Source: Methylobacterium sp. 10
GTDB taxonomy: Bacteria; Pseudomonadota; Alphaproteobacteria; Rhizobiales; Beijerinckiaceae
Length of the DNA stretch: 64,000 bases
Direction of reading: 5' to 3'
Assembly: GCF_000519085.1 (NCBI RefSeq)
Contig: NZ_KI912577.1
Location: 4,830,035 to 4,894,034 of the forward strand
Part shown: positions 1-8,694 of the stretch, piece after piece
Layout of the letters: every line of letters starts with the position of its first letter
How positions within the stretch are numbered: the stretch's first letter is position 1
Program-made: the position numbers and the translations under genes
Notes under the pieces: generated by a model
What the model saw: the letters and a program-made list of their open reading frames with translations, nothing else
Database searches by the model: none
What the model was told of the DNA's origin: nothing

Positions 1-819
1 GCGGGTCTGCTGGGTCACGCCCTCGATCGTGTGGACGTAGAGCAGGTCGAACCCGTTCAGGGCGTCGATATAGGCGCCGAAGGTCGCCTTCGGATCGCTG
101 TCCAGCGGCGTCTTGCCCGGTTCCGTGGTGGCGGGCGATAGGCGGATGCCGACGCGCTTGCCGCCCCAGACCTCGGTCACCGCTTTTACAACGGCGAGGG
201 GAAAGCGCAGGCGGTTCTCGATCGAGCCGCCGTACTGGTCGGTCCGCTTGTTGGTGGAATCGCGCACGAACTGTTCGAGCAGGTAATTGTTGGCCGAGTG
301 GATCTCGACGCCGTCGAACCCCGCGCGCTTCGCATTCTCGGCGGCCTTGCGATAATCCTCGACGATGCCCGGGATTTCGTCCGTTTCCAGTGCACGGGGC
401 GTCTCGTGCGGCTTCATGCCGGATTTCGTGAACGCCATGCCTTCGGGCTTCAGTGCCGACGGCGCCACCGGCGACTGACCGTTGGGCTGCACGTCGGGAT
501 GCGAGATGCGGCCGGTATGCCAGAGTTGCAGGAAGATGCGACCGTCATTGGCGTGAACCGCGGCGGTGACGGGCTTCCATCCCTCCACCTGCGCATCGGT
601 CCAGATGCCCGGCGTCAGCGCGTAGCCGACCGCCTGAGGCGAGATGTTCGTCGCCTCGGAGATGATGAGGCCGGCATTGGCGCGCTGGGCATAGTAATCG
701 ACCGCGAAATCCGGGGGGATGCCCTCGTCGGACGACCGGCTCCGCGTCAACGGCGCCATGACGACGCGGTTCTTGAGGGTGAGGTCGCCGAGGGTAAAGG
801 GTTCGAGGATCGGGCTCAT
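1..819 (-). CDS. Old yellow enzyme family alkene reductase (NADH:flavin oxidoreductase), 3' end beyond window
   Basis: FMN-dependent TIM-barrel ene-reductase of the OYE/NemA/XenB type, which reduces activated C=C bonds of enones or nitro compounds with NAD(P)H in the cytoplasm. The 273 visible codons begin with the typical N-terminus (PFTLGDLTLKNRVVMAPLTR) and contain QLWHTGR, the active-site H-x-x-N in EIHSANNYLLEQF, and the family signature TNKRTDQYGGSIENR. Full-length members have about 360 residues, so roughly 90 C-terminal residues lie left of base 1. The start is the ATG at 819. No partner gene is visible and the physiological substrate cannot be read from the sequence. The family call is firm. 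Confidence 0.93.
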   Translation of the reverse strand, partial: MSPILEPFTLGDLTLKNRVVMAPLTRSRSSDEGIPPDFAVDYYAQRANAGLIISEATNISPQAVGYALTPGIWTDAQVEGWKPVTAAVHANDGRIFLQLWHTGRISHPDVQPNGQSPVAPSALKPEGMAFTKSGMKPHETPRALETDEIPGIVEDYRKAAENAKRAGFDGVEIHSANNYLLEQFVRDSTNKRTDQYGGSIENRLRFPLAVVKAVTEVWGGKRVGIRLSPATTEPGKTPLDSDPKATFGAYIDALNGFDLLYVHTIEGVTQQTR

Positions 820-1034
820 GACGCGTGAAAATCCTTGGGGCAAGATGTCGTCGGAAGGCGGTGCGGCCCTCCGGTGCTGACCTCACCCGATCCGGCCCGG
901 GCGGTCCCGACCTGTCCCTTGGATGACGGTGGGGCGAACGCAAAGGACGGGGGTGAGGCGGGATGAGCGGGAAATCCCGTGCCGCCTCGCCTAGTTCCCC
1001 CGCCCGGCCGAGCCTTCGCGACGCAGCCTCGACC

Positions 1035-1919
1035 TCAATACCCTCTGGCGGCGATGGAATCCGACCAGTTCACCGCGCGGCGCGCCATGCTGATATGCTG
1101 GCGCTCGTACATGCGGCCCTCGACCTTGATGGCCCCGCGCTTGGCGTTCTCGGGCTTGTCGAAGGCCTCGATCACCAGGGTGGCGCGGCGCACCTCCTCC
1201 TCCGTCGGAGCGAAGGAGGTGTTGGCCGGCTCGAGCTGGTTGGGATGGATCAGCGTCTTGCCGTCGAAGCCGAGGTCGCGCGCCTGGCGGCACTCGGTGC
1301 GGCACCCTTCGATGTCGCCGATGTCGTTCCACACGCCATCGAGGATGGTGAGGCCCTCCGCGCGGGCGGCGGCCAGGGTGAACATCATCCAGGGCAGCAT
1401 CGGCACCCGGCCGGGCACGAGCTGCGCCCAGGTATCCTTGGCGAGGTCGTTGGTCCCGAGGACGAAGCAGGTGAGCCGGGTGCGCCGGTCGCGCCGCGCC
1501 TTGGCGATGTCCTGGATGTTGAGGATCGCCGCCGGGGTCTCGATCATCGCCCAGACGTCGATGCTCTCGGGAGCGTCCAGGGCTTCGAGATGGTTGGCGA
1601 TGCTCTCCAGCACCGCGGGCGAGGAGACTTTCGGCATCAGGATGGCGTCGGGCCGGGCTTCGATCGCCGCCTTCAGGTCCGCCTCGCCCCAGGGGGTCTG
1701 CGGAGCGTTGACGCGGATCACGAGCTCGCGGTCGCCGTATCCGCCGCCCTTCACCGCCGCGCAGACCTGCTCGCGGGCCAGCACCTTCTCGTCCGGTCCC
1801 ACCGCGTCTTCGAGGTCCAGGATCAGGGCATCGGCCTGCAGGGACTTCGCCTTGTCGAGGGCCCTCTGGTTCGAGCCGGGCATGTAGAGGACGCTGCGGC
1901 GCAGGCGGAGATCGGACAT
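1035..1919 (-). CDS. HpcH/HpaI aldolase / citrate lyase beta-like CoA ester lyase
   Basis: 294 residues, the usual CitE/malyl-CoA lyase length. The N-terminal RRSVLYMPGSN, the acidic metal-binding LDLEDAVGPDEK, MIETPAAILN and a late GFDGKTLIHPNQ motif are all characteristic of the Mg2+-dependent HpcH/HpaI CoA-ester lyases that cleave or form malyl-, methylmalyl- or citramalyl-CoA. It stands alone, with a 213-bp divergent gap to the DUF167 gene. In methylotrophs the serine-cycle malyl-CoA lyase sits in a dedicated cluster that is absent here, so this is probably a paralogue such as a beta-methylmalyl- or citramalyl-CoA lyase. That substrate assignment is inference. Confidence 0.88.
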   Translation of the reverse strand: MSDLRLRRSVLYMPGSNQRALDKAKSLQADALILDLEDAVGPDEKVLAREQVCAAVKGGGYGDRELVIRVNAPQTPWGEADLKAAIEARPDAILMPKVSSPAVLESIANHLEALDAPESIDVWAMIETPAAILNIQDIAKARRDRRTRLTCFVLGTNDLAKDTWAQLVPGRVPMLPWMMFTLAAARAEGLTILDGVWNDIGDIEGCRTECRQARDLGFDGKTLIHPNQLEPANTSFAPTEEEVRRATLVIEAFDKPENAKRGAIKVEGRMYERQHISMARRAVNWSDSIAARGY

Positions 1920-2132
1920 GGATCCATTCCAGTGATGATGCGGTGCAGCTTAATGCAACACGGCTGCCGAGACAGCCCTGCGGATATAAAATGCGTGTCG
2001 ATGACCCGCGTTTGACCGGCGCAGGCGTGGCCTTTGCAGCGAAATGCCTATCACAGCGCATCGCCGCGAGAGCGTCGCGGACATCCGCCGGGTTCGAGGC
2101 AACCCGGCCGGGGTCATGCACGGATTGGAATC

Positions 2133-2477
2133 ATGCCGCCAAGGACAGAAGCCCTCCCCTACACGGCGACGCCGGAGGGCGTCCGGCTCGCTGTGCGCCT
2201 GACGCCGCGCGCGAGCCGGACCGGCCTCGATGGCCTCGTGGAGGGCGCCGACGGACGTGTCTGGCTCCAGATGCGGGTGGCCGCACCTCCGGTGGAGGGG
2301 GCGGCCAACACGGCCCTGATCGCCGCCCTCGCGGAAACCCTGCACCTGCGCCGGTCCGACATCCGCATCGTCACCGGGGACACGGCGCGACAGAAGATCC
2401 TGGCGCTCAGCGGCGACCCCGCGCTGCTCGCCTCGCGTCTCGATGCCTGGATCGCCGGGGCGGCCCCACGGCGCTGA
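2133..2477 (+). CDS. DUF167 (YggU/UPF0235) family protein
   Basis: 114 residues when started at the ATG at 2133, which removes a low-complexity Arg-rich extension and leaves the compact UPF0235 fold. Visible family features are the RLTPRASRTGLDG strand, VAAPPVEGAANTALIAALA (the hallmark PPxxGxAN stretch) and the closing sulfate-binding-like GDTARQKILALSGD. The biochemical role of this small, widely conserved cytoplasmic family is not established. The gene faces csaA and converges with it, with only 2 bp between the stop codons. Confidence 0.85.
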   Translation: MPPRTEALPYTATPEGVRLAVRLTPRASRTGLDGLVEGADGRVWLQMRVAAPPVEGAANTALIAALAETLHLRRSDIRIVTGDTARQKILALSGDPALLASRLDAWIAGAAPRR

Positions 2478-2479
2478 AG

Positions 2480-2851
2480 TCAGAACAGGCGGCTTCCGTC
2501 CGGCACGGCATGGTCGGGGCGGAACAGGACGACGGCGCCGTTCGTGTCGGCGAAGCCCAGGGTCAGGACCTCCGAGAGGAACTTGCCGATCTGGCGCGGG
2601 GGGAAATTCACCACCGCGGCGACCTGCCGGCCGACAAGATCCTCGGGCCGGTAATGCTCCGTGATCTGGGCGCTGGAGCGCCGGGTGCCGATGGTCGGCC
2701 CGAAATCGATGGCGAGCTTCAGGGCCGGCTTGCGCGCTTCCGGAAACGGCTCTGCGGAGACCACCGTGCCGATCCGGATGTCCACGGCAAGGAACTCGTC
2801 GAAGCTGATCGGGGCCGCCGCAGGGGCTGCCGCATCGTGGTTCACATGCAT
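2480..2851 (-). CDS. csaA: CsaA-type tRNA-binding / export chaperone
   Basis: 123 residues, essentially a single EMAP-II/Arc1p-like OB-fold. The features are DIRIGTVVSAEPFPEARKPA, KLAIDFGP, ITEHYRPEDLVGRQVAAVVNFPPRQIG and the terminal PDHAVPDGSRLF, typical of CsaA. CsaA of Bacillus binds tRNA and also acts as a secretion chaperone; the role in alphaproteobacteria is unproven. The start is the ATG at 2851. It lies 16 bp downstream of ftrC on the same strand and is probably read through from the iron-uptake operon. Confidence 0.88.
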   Translation of the reverse strand: MHVNHDAAAPAAAPISFDEFLAVDIRIGTVVSAEPFPEARKPALKLAIDFGPTIGTRRSSAQITEHYRPEDLVGRQVAAVVNFPPRQIGKFLSEVLTLGFADTNGAVVLFRPDHAVPDGSRLF

Positions 2852-2867
2852 GGCCCGCCTCCCCGGT

Positions 2868-3695
2868 TCACGCCGTCCGCAAGGTCCGTCGCCGCTTGTC
2901 AGCCGACGACCATTGCATGAGGGCGACCATGACCAGGATCGTGCCGAGATAGACGAGGACCTGCAGCCCCGTCGGTCGGTCGGTATACCCGACGAGGGCG
3001 TGGAGCACGCGCCCGACCAGGCTGCCCTCGGACAGGATGTCGGCGGTGTTCCAGAGCGGCCGGTCGAGCACGGTGATGAGCCCGGCATTGGTGAGGAACT
3101 GCGCCGCCTGCGCGGCGAGGCCGGCGGCGAGGAATATGATGAGCGCGCTGGTGACCGAGAAGACGTAGCGGGTCGGGATCGCGGCCAAGCCGAAATAGCT
3201 CACCGCCGATATCAGAATACCGGCGCCGACCCCGGCCAGCGCGCCGATCTGCAGGTCGGGGCCGGACGTGCCCGAGGCCACGAGGCCGTAGAGGAAAAGG
3301 ACGAGTTCCGCGCCCTCGCGCAGGATCGCCGCGCCGACGACGAAGGCCAGGGCTGCGGATGTGGTCTCGCCCCTGCGCACGGATTCTCCCGCGGCCTTCA
3401 GTTCGCCCGCGAGTTCACGCCCGTGGCGGCTCATCCAGGTGTTGTGCCAGATCAGCATGAGGACGGCGGTGGCGAGGACGGCCGCGTTGAGGATGTCCTG
3501 TCCGGCGCCTTCGAACGCGTCGGAGATCGCTTCGGCGAAGAGCGCCACGAGGCAGGCGCCTGCCAGGCCGCCGACGACGCCGAGGCCGATCCAGCGGCCG
3601 CGCCCGGCAATGCCTCGCGTGGCCGCCAGCACGATGCCGATGATGAGGCCGGCTTCGATGACCTCGCGAAAGGCGATGACGAATGCTCCGATCAT
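2868..3695 (-). CDS. ftrC: FTR1-family high-affinity iron permease
   Basis: 275-residue polytopic inner-membrane permease. Two REXXE iron-coordinating motifs are intact: R10-E-x-x-E14 in FREVIEAGL, and R126-E-x-x-E130 in ILREGAELVLFL, each in a hydrophobic helix as in yeast Ftr1p and EfeU. I start at the ATG at 3695, immediately before the first helix; upstream in-frame sequence is Pro/Arg-rich and not protein-like. It lies 43 bp after ftrD and is the last dedicated gene of the ftrA-B-D-C operon, so it would translocate the iron handed over by FtrA/FtrB. Family very secure; operon role inferred from neighbours. Confidence 0.93.
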   Translation of the reverse strand: MIGAFVIAFREVIEAGLIIGIVLAATRGIAGRGRWIGLGVVGGLAGACLVALFAEAISDAFEGAGQDILNAAVLATAVLMLIWHNTWMSRHGRELAGELKAAGESVRRGETTSAALAFVVGAAILREGAELVLFLYGLVASGTSGPDLQIGALAGVGAGILISAVSYFGLAAIPTRYVFSVTSALIIFLAAGLAAQAAQFLTNAGLITVLDRPLWNTADILSEGSLVGRVLHALVGYTDRPTGLQVLVYLGTILVMVALMQWSSADKRRRTLRTA

Positions 3696-3738
3696 GCGGA
3701 GATTTCCTTCGATGTCGCGGGCGGGCGGTGTGGGCGCC

Positions 3739-5139
3739 CTACCAGATCCAGAACAGAAGCACCCAGCCGGAGACCGACAGGGCGGCGGCGGCGGCGATGC
3801 AGGCGGTGGCACCCGCCCGGCGCCATCCGCCCACGGAGAGACCCGCCACCTGCCAGGCGAGCCAAGCACTCCACAGGCTCGCGCCGCTGAGCAGGCCCGC
3901 GCGCAGTTCCGCCACGTAGGGCGGGGCGAACCCCTCCCCGCGCAGGAAGGTGACGGTGAGGGCGGAGAGGCCGAGGAACACGCCGCATCCCGCGATGGGG
4001 ATCAGCGTCTGCGTCAGGTGATGGAAACGCGACGACGACAAGGGGCCGAGAAACCGGGTGCCGAGGGCCACGAGGGCGGAGAGGCCGACCCCGAGGATGA
4101 TCGTCGCGGCGGCGATATAGGCCAGCAGCAGGCCGCCATCGAGGAGCGTCATGACGTCGTTGTGCTCGGGGTAGTTGGTGAGCACGAACCACGGCAGGGT
4201 GGTCTCCAGCGGCCAGACCATGCCGTGCTCGATGAACCAGGTGGCGAGCCATTGCTTGGCGTCGATGAACCAGGGGCTCGACGACCATTGAAAGGCGCCG
4301 GCCGCCAGACCCATCATCCCGAACAGGATCAGGATCGTCTGTTCGAGGCTCGGCTCGGAGCCCGCCACGTGGACGATCTCGTAAGCGGGGGAGCGCCGGG
4401 CGAGGCGGACCGCGCCGCGGTAGCCGCTGCAGCGCCCGCACATGTGGCAGGAGCCGGCGCCACGCATGGTCTTCACCGGCACCAGGGGGGCGCAGTTGAA
4501 GGCGGCGCCCTGCGGCTTGTCGGAGGCGGCCCAGGCGGGGCGGTCGACCTGGAAGCTCACCGGAGCGAGCTTGGCCAGGACCGCGAAGACGCCGTTCACG
4601 GGGCAGAGATAGCGGCACCAGACGCGCTTGTTGCGGCCATAGACGAGGCCCACCGCGATCGCCGCCACGGTGGAGCCGCCGAGGACGGCCAGCACCGGCT
4701 TCGGGTAGCCGTAGACGCTGACCATCTGGCCGTAGACGGTGGTTCCGGCAAAGGCGATGAAGGGCCAGCCGCCCCAGGTGATCCAGCGCGGCACCGCACG
4801 GCCGAGGCTCCAGCGGCTGGCGAATTCGGTGAGCGTACCCTCGGGGCACAGCACCCCGCACCAGGCCCGGCCGACGAGGACCATGCTCACGAGGACGAAG
4901 GGCCACCAGATGCCCCAGAACGCGAATTGCGCGAGGACCGTCAGGTTGTTCCAGAGATGGGCGGTCCGGTCCGGAAGCGGCAGGAAGGCAGGCACGGCCA
5001 CGAGGACGAGGTAGACCGCCACCACCGCCCATTGCACGCTTCGGATGATTCCACCGTGGCGCTGCAGCCAATGGCCGAGTTCCGCGAGGCGCTGGTCGAT
5101 CCAGGCTTCACGCAGGTCCGTCGAGACGCTCGCCGTCAT
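3739..5139 (-). CDS. ftrD: FtrD-type membrane polyferredoxin (4Fe-4S)
   Basis: 466 residues with several transmembrane helices and NapH/CcoG-like Cys clusters. C94-x3-C98-P lies in RAWCGVLCPEG, C175-x3-C179-P in WCRYLCPVNG, and then come C216 and C231-x2-C234-x2-C237. These should hold [4Fe-4S] clusters that move electrons across the inner membrane. In the FtrABCD systems of Bordetella and Brucella, FtrD is thought to accept the electron released when FtrB oxidises Fe(II) for FtrC. Here it sits between ftrB (4 bp upstream) and ftrC, so the order is A-B-D-C. A different NapH-like role is possible, but the neighbours argue for iron uptake. Confidence 0.9.
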   Translation of the reverse strand: MTASVSTDLREAWIDQRLAELGHWLQRHGGIIRSVQWAVVAVYLVLVAVPAFLPLPDRTAHLWNNLTVLAQFAFWGIWWPFVLVSMVLVGRAWCGVLCPEGTLTEFASRWSLGRAVPRWITWGGWPFIAFAGTTVYGQMVSVYGYPKPVLAVLGGSTVAAIAVGLVYGRNKRVWCRYLCPVNGVFAVLAKLAPVSFQVDRPAWAASDKPQGAAFNCAPLVPVKTMRGAGSCHMCGRCSGYRGAVRLARRSPAYEIVHVAGSEPSLEQTILILFGMMGLAAGAFQWSSSPWFIDAKQWLATWFIEHGMVWPLETTLPWFVLTNYPEHNDVMTLLDGGLLLAYIAAATIILGVGLSALVALGTRFLGPLSSSRFHHLTQTLIPIAGCGVFLGLSALTVTFLRGEGFAPPYVAELRAGLLSGASLWSAWLAWQVAGLSVGGWRRAGATACIAAAAALSVSGWVLLFWIW

Positions 5140-5143
5140 CGGG

Positions 5144-5479
5144 CTACTTCGCCACCAGCTTGGCTTTGGCTTCCGGGTGGAAGTCGTCGAACACGTCGTA
5201 GGTGCCGGGGTCGAGGGTGCGGAAGACGATTCCCGAGGTCGAGCCGGCGGCCAGGGCCTTCTCGCGCTTCAGTTCCATGCTCTCGAACTCCACCGGCGAG
5301 GTGCCGGTATTGCTGATCTCCAGCTTGAAGCGGGTATTGGCCGGGACTTCGATGATCTCCGGGATGATCACGCCGTCCTTCATCTCGACCTTGATCACCG
5401 GCATGTCGTTGGCCCATGCGGCAGCGATACCGGCTGCCATGAAGGCGCCGGCGAGGACGAGGCCGCGGACGTGCTGCAT
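5144..5479 (-). CDS. ftrB: FtrB-like periplasmic cupredoxin-domain protein
   Basis: 111 residues started at the ATG at 5479, which gives a clean signal peptide (hydrophobic GLVLAGAFMAAGIAAAWA, cleavage after AWA). The remainder is one small beta-sandwich with the cupredoxin_1 signature: an EIIEVPANTRFKLEISNTGTSP-like stretch, then ESMELKREKALAAG and TYDVFDDFHPEAK. In FtrABCD systems FtrB is proposed as the periplasmic Fe(II) oxidase partner. A full type-1 copper ligand set (Cys plus two His plus Met) is not evident, as in the EfeO cupredoxin domain, so metal use is uncertain. It starts 9 bp after ftrA. Confidence 0.87.
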   Translation of the reverse strand: MQHVRGLVLAGAFMAAGIAAAWANDMPVIKVEMKDGVIIPEIIEVPANTRFKLEISNTGTSPVEFESMELKREKALAAGSTSGIVFRTLDPGTYDVFDDFHPEAKAKLVAK

Positions 5480-5487
5480 CACGGTGC

Positions 5488-6051
5488 TCAATACGCGCCT
5501 TTCTTGCCGGTGCCGGCGAAGGTGAAGTCCTGGATGAGGTCGAACGGCTTGAACCATTCGGCGACGCCCGTCTCCTTGTCCACGTGGCGGCCGAAATGCT
5601 GGTTCTTGCCGGGGGGCGCCACCGTCAGCTTGAGGCGGTAGCGGCCGGGGCCGCTCAGCTTGACGTTGTCGCCGTAATGCGGGCCGTCATTGGCGACCAT
5701 CGGCATCAGCGAGCCGCTCACCTTCGGACCCGTGGCGGCCTCGCCCTCCAGCTTCGTCAGTTCGAAGCTCACGTCGAGGGAGGGGAGCCAATCGCCCTCG
5801 GCGAAGCCGTTGCGGTTGTCCTTGGTCGCGCGGATGTCGGCTTCGAGGTGGATGTCGGATTGCGCGGCGGCGCGCATCATGTCCGGCGGGTCCATCTCGA
5901 TCGGCTGAAGATAGACCGCCGTCACTTCCAGCCCGTCCTTCAGCATGGGAGGGCCGATCGGCGTCTCCTTAGCTGAGGCGAAGCCGGTGCCCAGGGCCGC
6001 GAAGGCCAGCAGGGAGGCGGAAATCAGTGCGGAGTGAGTGATCTTGCGCAT
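5488..6051 (-). CDS. ftrA: FtrA / P19-like periplasmic iron-binding protein
   Basis: 187 residues. The N-terminal signal peptide (MRKITHSALISASLLAFAALGTGFASA) is followed by the P19/Tp34 domain: a conserved EVTAVYLQPIEMDPP strand, SDIHLEADIRAT, GDWLPSLDVSFEL, and PMVANDGPHYGDNVKL with its His. Metal ligands in this family come from Met, Glu and His side chains in these segments. It captures ferrous iron in the periplasm for the FtrB-FtrD-FtrC machinery encoded directly downstream. It is the first gene of the operon; an Irr/ICE-like dyad lies 63-79 bp upstream of its ATG. Confidence 0.92.
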   Translation of the reverse strand: MRKITHSALISASLLAFAALGTGFASAKETPIGPPMLKDGLEVTAVYLQPIEMDPPDMMRAAAQSDIHLEADIRATKDNRNGFAEGDWLPSLDVSFELTKLEGEAATGPKVSGSLMPMVANDGPHYGDNVKLSGPGRYRLKLTVAPPGKNQHFGRHVDKETGVAEWFKPFDLIQDFTFAGTGKKGAY

Positions 6052-6113
6052 CGTCTCTAGCGCGTAAACCAGCGTTCCGCCGATGCAAAGGCGCTTCTTT
6101 GCCGAATCGATAT

Positions 6114-6130
6114 ATCAGAATGATTCCAAG
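6114..6130. promoter_or_regulatory. ICE-box-like dyad (candidate Irr operator) upstream of ftrA
   Basis: The 17-mer ATCAGAATGATTCCAAG matches the alphaproteobacterial iron-control element TTTAGAA-N3-TTCTAAA at 10 of 14 specified positions, with a perfect AGAA-N3-TTC core. It lies 63-79 bp upstream of the ftrA ATG, where an Irr site activating or repressing iron uptake would be expected. The match is partial and could be chance. Confidence 0.4.
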
Positions 6131-6320
6131 GTGTTGCGGTTGCCCTTGAAACGATGGCCGATGGCTCGTGCGACGGTCTCTATGCCGCACCGGCTGCTCG
6201 CAGAGTGAACGGGCCGCCGGTCGCCTCGGCCGGACGAACCGCCCGTTAACGGTGGCGCGGCCATCATCGCGTTCCCGTCGAGACGCTGGCACCCAAGGTT
6301 GGCCGGAGACATCAGCGCCT

Positions 6321-7337
6321 ATGGCGACTCCACTCGTGGCCCTCGTTCAACAACTCGACCGCACCATGGCGGGTGCCTCGATGGAGCGCCGCCAGTCGAT
6401 CCTGCGGAATCTCACCTCTCTTTTCGCCGAATACGCGCCGCGTCTCGGCATCGACCACGTCCGCGCCTTCGACATGGTGATGCTGCATCTCTCCCGGTCG
6501 ATGGAGGAGGTCGCGAGAGGCGAGCTGTCGCGCCGCCTCGCCCCGATCGCGAACGCGCCGCCGCGCCTGATCCGCGACCTCGCCTTCGATCCCGCCGCCT
6601 CCGTGTCCGTTCCGACCCTCGAGGCGGCGGTACTGCTGACCCTCGACGACCTGACCGCGATCGCGCGGGTCTGCGGGCAGCCCCAGCTTATGGCCCTCTC
6701 CCGTCGGAAGATCCTCATCGAGCTCCTCACGAACATCATCGTCGAGCGGGGGGACGCCGCAGTATCGCGCTCGGTGGCGGGCAATCCCGGCGCGCGATTC
6801 TCCCTCGAGGGCTACAGGCAGCTCTTCGACCGCAGCCTGTCCGATCCGGAACTCGCCGCGCGGCTCGGCGACCGCGACGACGTCCCGGACATCCTGGCGC
6901 GGGAGGATGAACTATGGGACGGCATCGCCCCGCCATCCCCGGACGATCCGGTCCGCGCGATCTTCGCGGCCGAGGTGTTCGTGGGTGCCCAGTTCCGCCA
7001 GGGCGAGGTCAACGAGACCCTCATCGTCGGCTGGCTCGATTCGGGCCGCGAGACGGAAGCGCTGGTGGCGCTCGCCCGCCTCGCCGGGGTTCCCAGCGCG
7101 ATGGCCATCGAGGCCTACCAGGCGCCCTCCTACGAGCCGCTGCTCTACCTCGTCCGCTCGGTGAGGTTCGGCTGGAAGATCCTGAGGCTGTTCATGGCCT
7201 CGAAATCGGAGCGGGAGACGCCGCCCGAGGTGATGCGCGGGATGACGGAGGCGTTCCAGGCCCTCTCCGTCATCACGGCGCAGCGCGTCGTCCGGATGAA
7301 TGCGGCCCGACGGAAGATCGACGCCGACCATGACTGA
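6321..7337 (+). CDS. DUF2336 domain-containing protein
   Basis: 338 residues from the ATG at 6321. It is an all-helical protein with repeated acidic/hydrophobic helices of the DUF2336 type (for example LTSLFAEYAPRLGIDHVRAFDMVM, VNETLIVGWLDSGRETEALVALARLAGVP, and a late RSVRFGWKILRLFM segment). Proteins of this alphaproteobacterial family are often found near signalling genes, but no enzymatic function is known. There are no transmembrane helices and no signal peptide. It is divergent from the ftr operon across a 269-bp intergenic region and has no operon partner. Confidence 0.8.
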   Translation: MATPLVALVQQLDRTMAGASMERRQSILRNLTSLFAEYAPRLGIDHVRAFDMVMLHLSRSMEEVARGELSRRLAPIANAPPRLIRDLAFDPAASVSVPTLEAAVLLTLDDLTAIARVCGQPQLMALSRRKILIELLTNIIVERGDAAVSRSVAGNPGARFSLEGYRQLFDRSLSDPELAARLGDRDDVPDILAREDELWDGIAPPSPDDPVRAIFAAEVFVGAQFRQGEVNETLIVGWLDSGRETEALVALARLAGVPSAMAIEAYQAPSYEPLLYLVRSVRFGWKILRLFMASKSERETPPEVMRGMTEAFQALSVITAQRVVRMNAARRKIDADHD

Positions 7338-7367
7338 TCGGCCGGCGTGTCGCGCCCTGCTGTCGTT

Positions 7368-8585
7368 TCAGCGGGAAACGGGATCGGCCGCCATGGCTTT
7401 CGCCTCCGGCAGCAGGGGCGATGCGGGGGCCGGGGACGGCAGGCGGCTCCGCAGCGCCGAGGCCGCGCGCAGCACGACGAGGACGAGGGACGCCACGCGG
7501 ATATGGCGGGGCAGCTGCTTCGGTCCGAGGGGGCGATAGACCAGTCTGGGGCTGAGACGCTCGATCTCCGCGACGGCGAGGCCGACGAGGGGTTGCTGGG
7601 CGATCCGGGCCGCATCCGCCGCAGGGATCGCGAGTTTGCGGAACCAGGCCTGCGTGGTCGCCAGACGCCCCGTGGCGTGGAGCCGGCGCAGGCGACGACG
7701 CCACAAATATCGGTAGAGTGCCCGCGGAACCGCTTCCATGCGGGCATCGCACAGGCTGTCGGGGATCTCGCAACGAGCCCGGATCGTATCGGCGACGCCG
7801 CCGGGTGCCCGGCCGACCAGTCGCCCCGACACGGTGACGACCACGTCCTTGGCGTGCCGGACCCGCAGCCCGTGCTGGAGCAGGGCCGCCACGAAGGCCC
7901 CGTCTTCGCCGAGAGGGATCATCGGCATGCCACCCACCAGCCGGTAAGCCGAGAGCCGGACGGAGAGCGTGGCGCCGATCGTCGTGCGGTGGCAGGGCCA
8001 GGGATCGTGCGGGTCGTGGTCGATCCGCGCCTCGGCCTCGGTGAGGAGGTCGCTGTAGGCGTCCTCCAGCTTGCCGCGCGAGCGCAGGGATTGGGGCAGG
8101 GCTGCCCACTCGTCCTCATCGATCTGGATGCGCCCGGCCACGGCATCGGCGCCGGCGTCCAAGGCGGCGAGGTTCCGGGCCACCCAATCCGTGGGCACGC
8201 GGCTGTCGGCGTCCGAGGTCAGGATCGTTCCCGCCGTGCCCTCCGGGCCGATCCATTCGGCGGCGGCATCCATGGCGGCGCGCCGGGCCCAGCCGGCATG
8301 GGCGCCCTCGAAGGTCACGCTGCGGATGCGGACGGGGATCGACATCCCCTGCGCGAGGGCCACCACGATCCGGTCCGTGCCGTCGGTGCAGTTGTTGAGG
8401 AACAGGTACAGGCCGAGGCTCCCCGGCCGCACACCCTCCTGTGCGTCGATGGCGCGAAGGCAGGCCTCGATCCGCTCGGCCTCGTTGCGGACCGGGATGG
8501 CGATGACGGTGTCCGGGGCCGCGTTGGGAAAGCGGGGCGACGTGTCGATCCCGGGGGCGACGTCGGCGAGGGTCGAGTAGGGCAC
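7368..8585 (-). CDS. Family 2 glycosyltransferase
   Basis: 405 residues if started at the GTG at 8585, which has GGAG six bases upstream; an in-frame TTG at 8666 has no such site. The GT-A fold is visible: VIAIPVRNEAERIEACLRAI at the N-terminus, the metal/nucleotide-binding DxD in LTSDADSRVP, and GLGEDGAF-like acidic acceptor residues (PLGEDGAFVAALLQHG). The C-terminal third is Arg-rich and helical with a hydrophobic VASLVLVVLRAASAL segment. It converges with the DUF2336 gene and follows the MATE gene by 109 bp. Sugar donor and acceptor cannot be inferred. Related genes in methylobacteria are linked to lipid or surface glycan synthesis. Confidence 0.85.
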   Translation of the reverse strand: MPYSTLADVAPGIDTSPRFPNAAPDTVIAIPVRNEAERIEACLRAIDAQEGVRPGSLGLYLFLNNCTDGTDRIVVALAQGMSIPVRIRSVTFEGAHAGWARRAAMDAAAEWIGPEGTAGTILTSDADSRVPTDWVARNLAALDAGADAVAGRIQIDEDEWAALPQSLRSRGKLEDAYSDLLTEAEARIDHDPHDPWPCHRTTIGATLSVRLSAYRLVGGMPMIPLGEDGAFVAALLQHGLRVRHAKDVVVTVSGRLVGRAPGGVADTIRARCEIPDSLCDARMEAVPRALYRYLWRRRLRRLHATGRLATTQAWFRKLAIPAADAARIAQQPLVGLAVAEIERLSPRLVYRPLGPKQLPRHIRVASLVLVVLRAASALRSRLPSPAPASPLLPEAKAMAADPVSR

Positions 8586-8694
8586 GAGGGACTCCGATGG
8601 GGCGGCGCGGGCTTGGCCCGCTTCCGTTTCCCGGCAGGTGAGAGAGCCGGACCTTACCGGCGTCAAACTGAACGGCAGCCGTCCGGTGCGAGGA

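Noticed and set aside
2460..2490. Overlap of the DUF167 and csaA genes
   Set aside because: The stops are 2 bp apart and convergent; no overlap.
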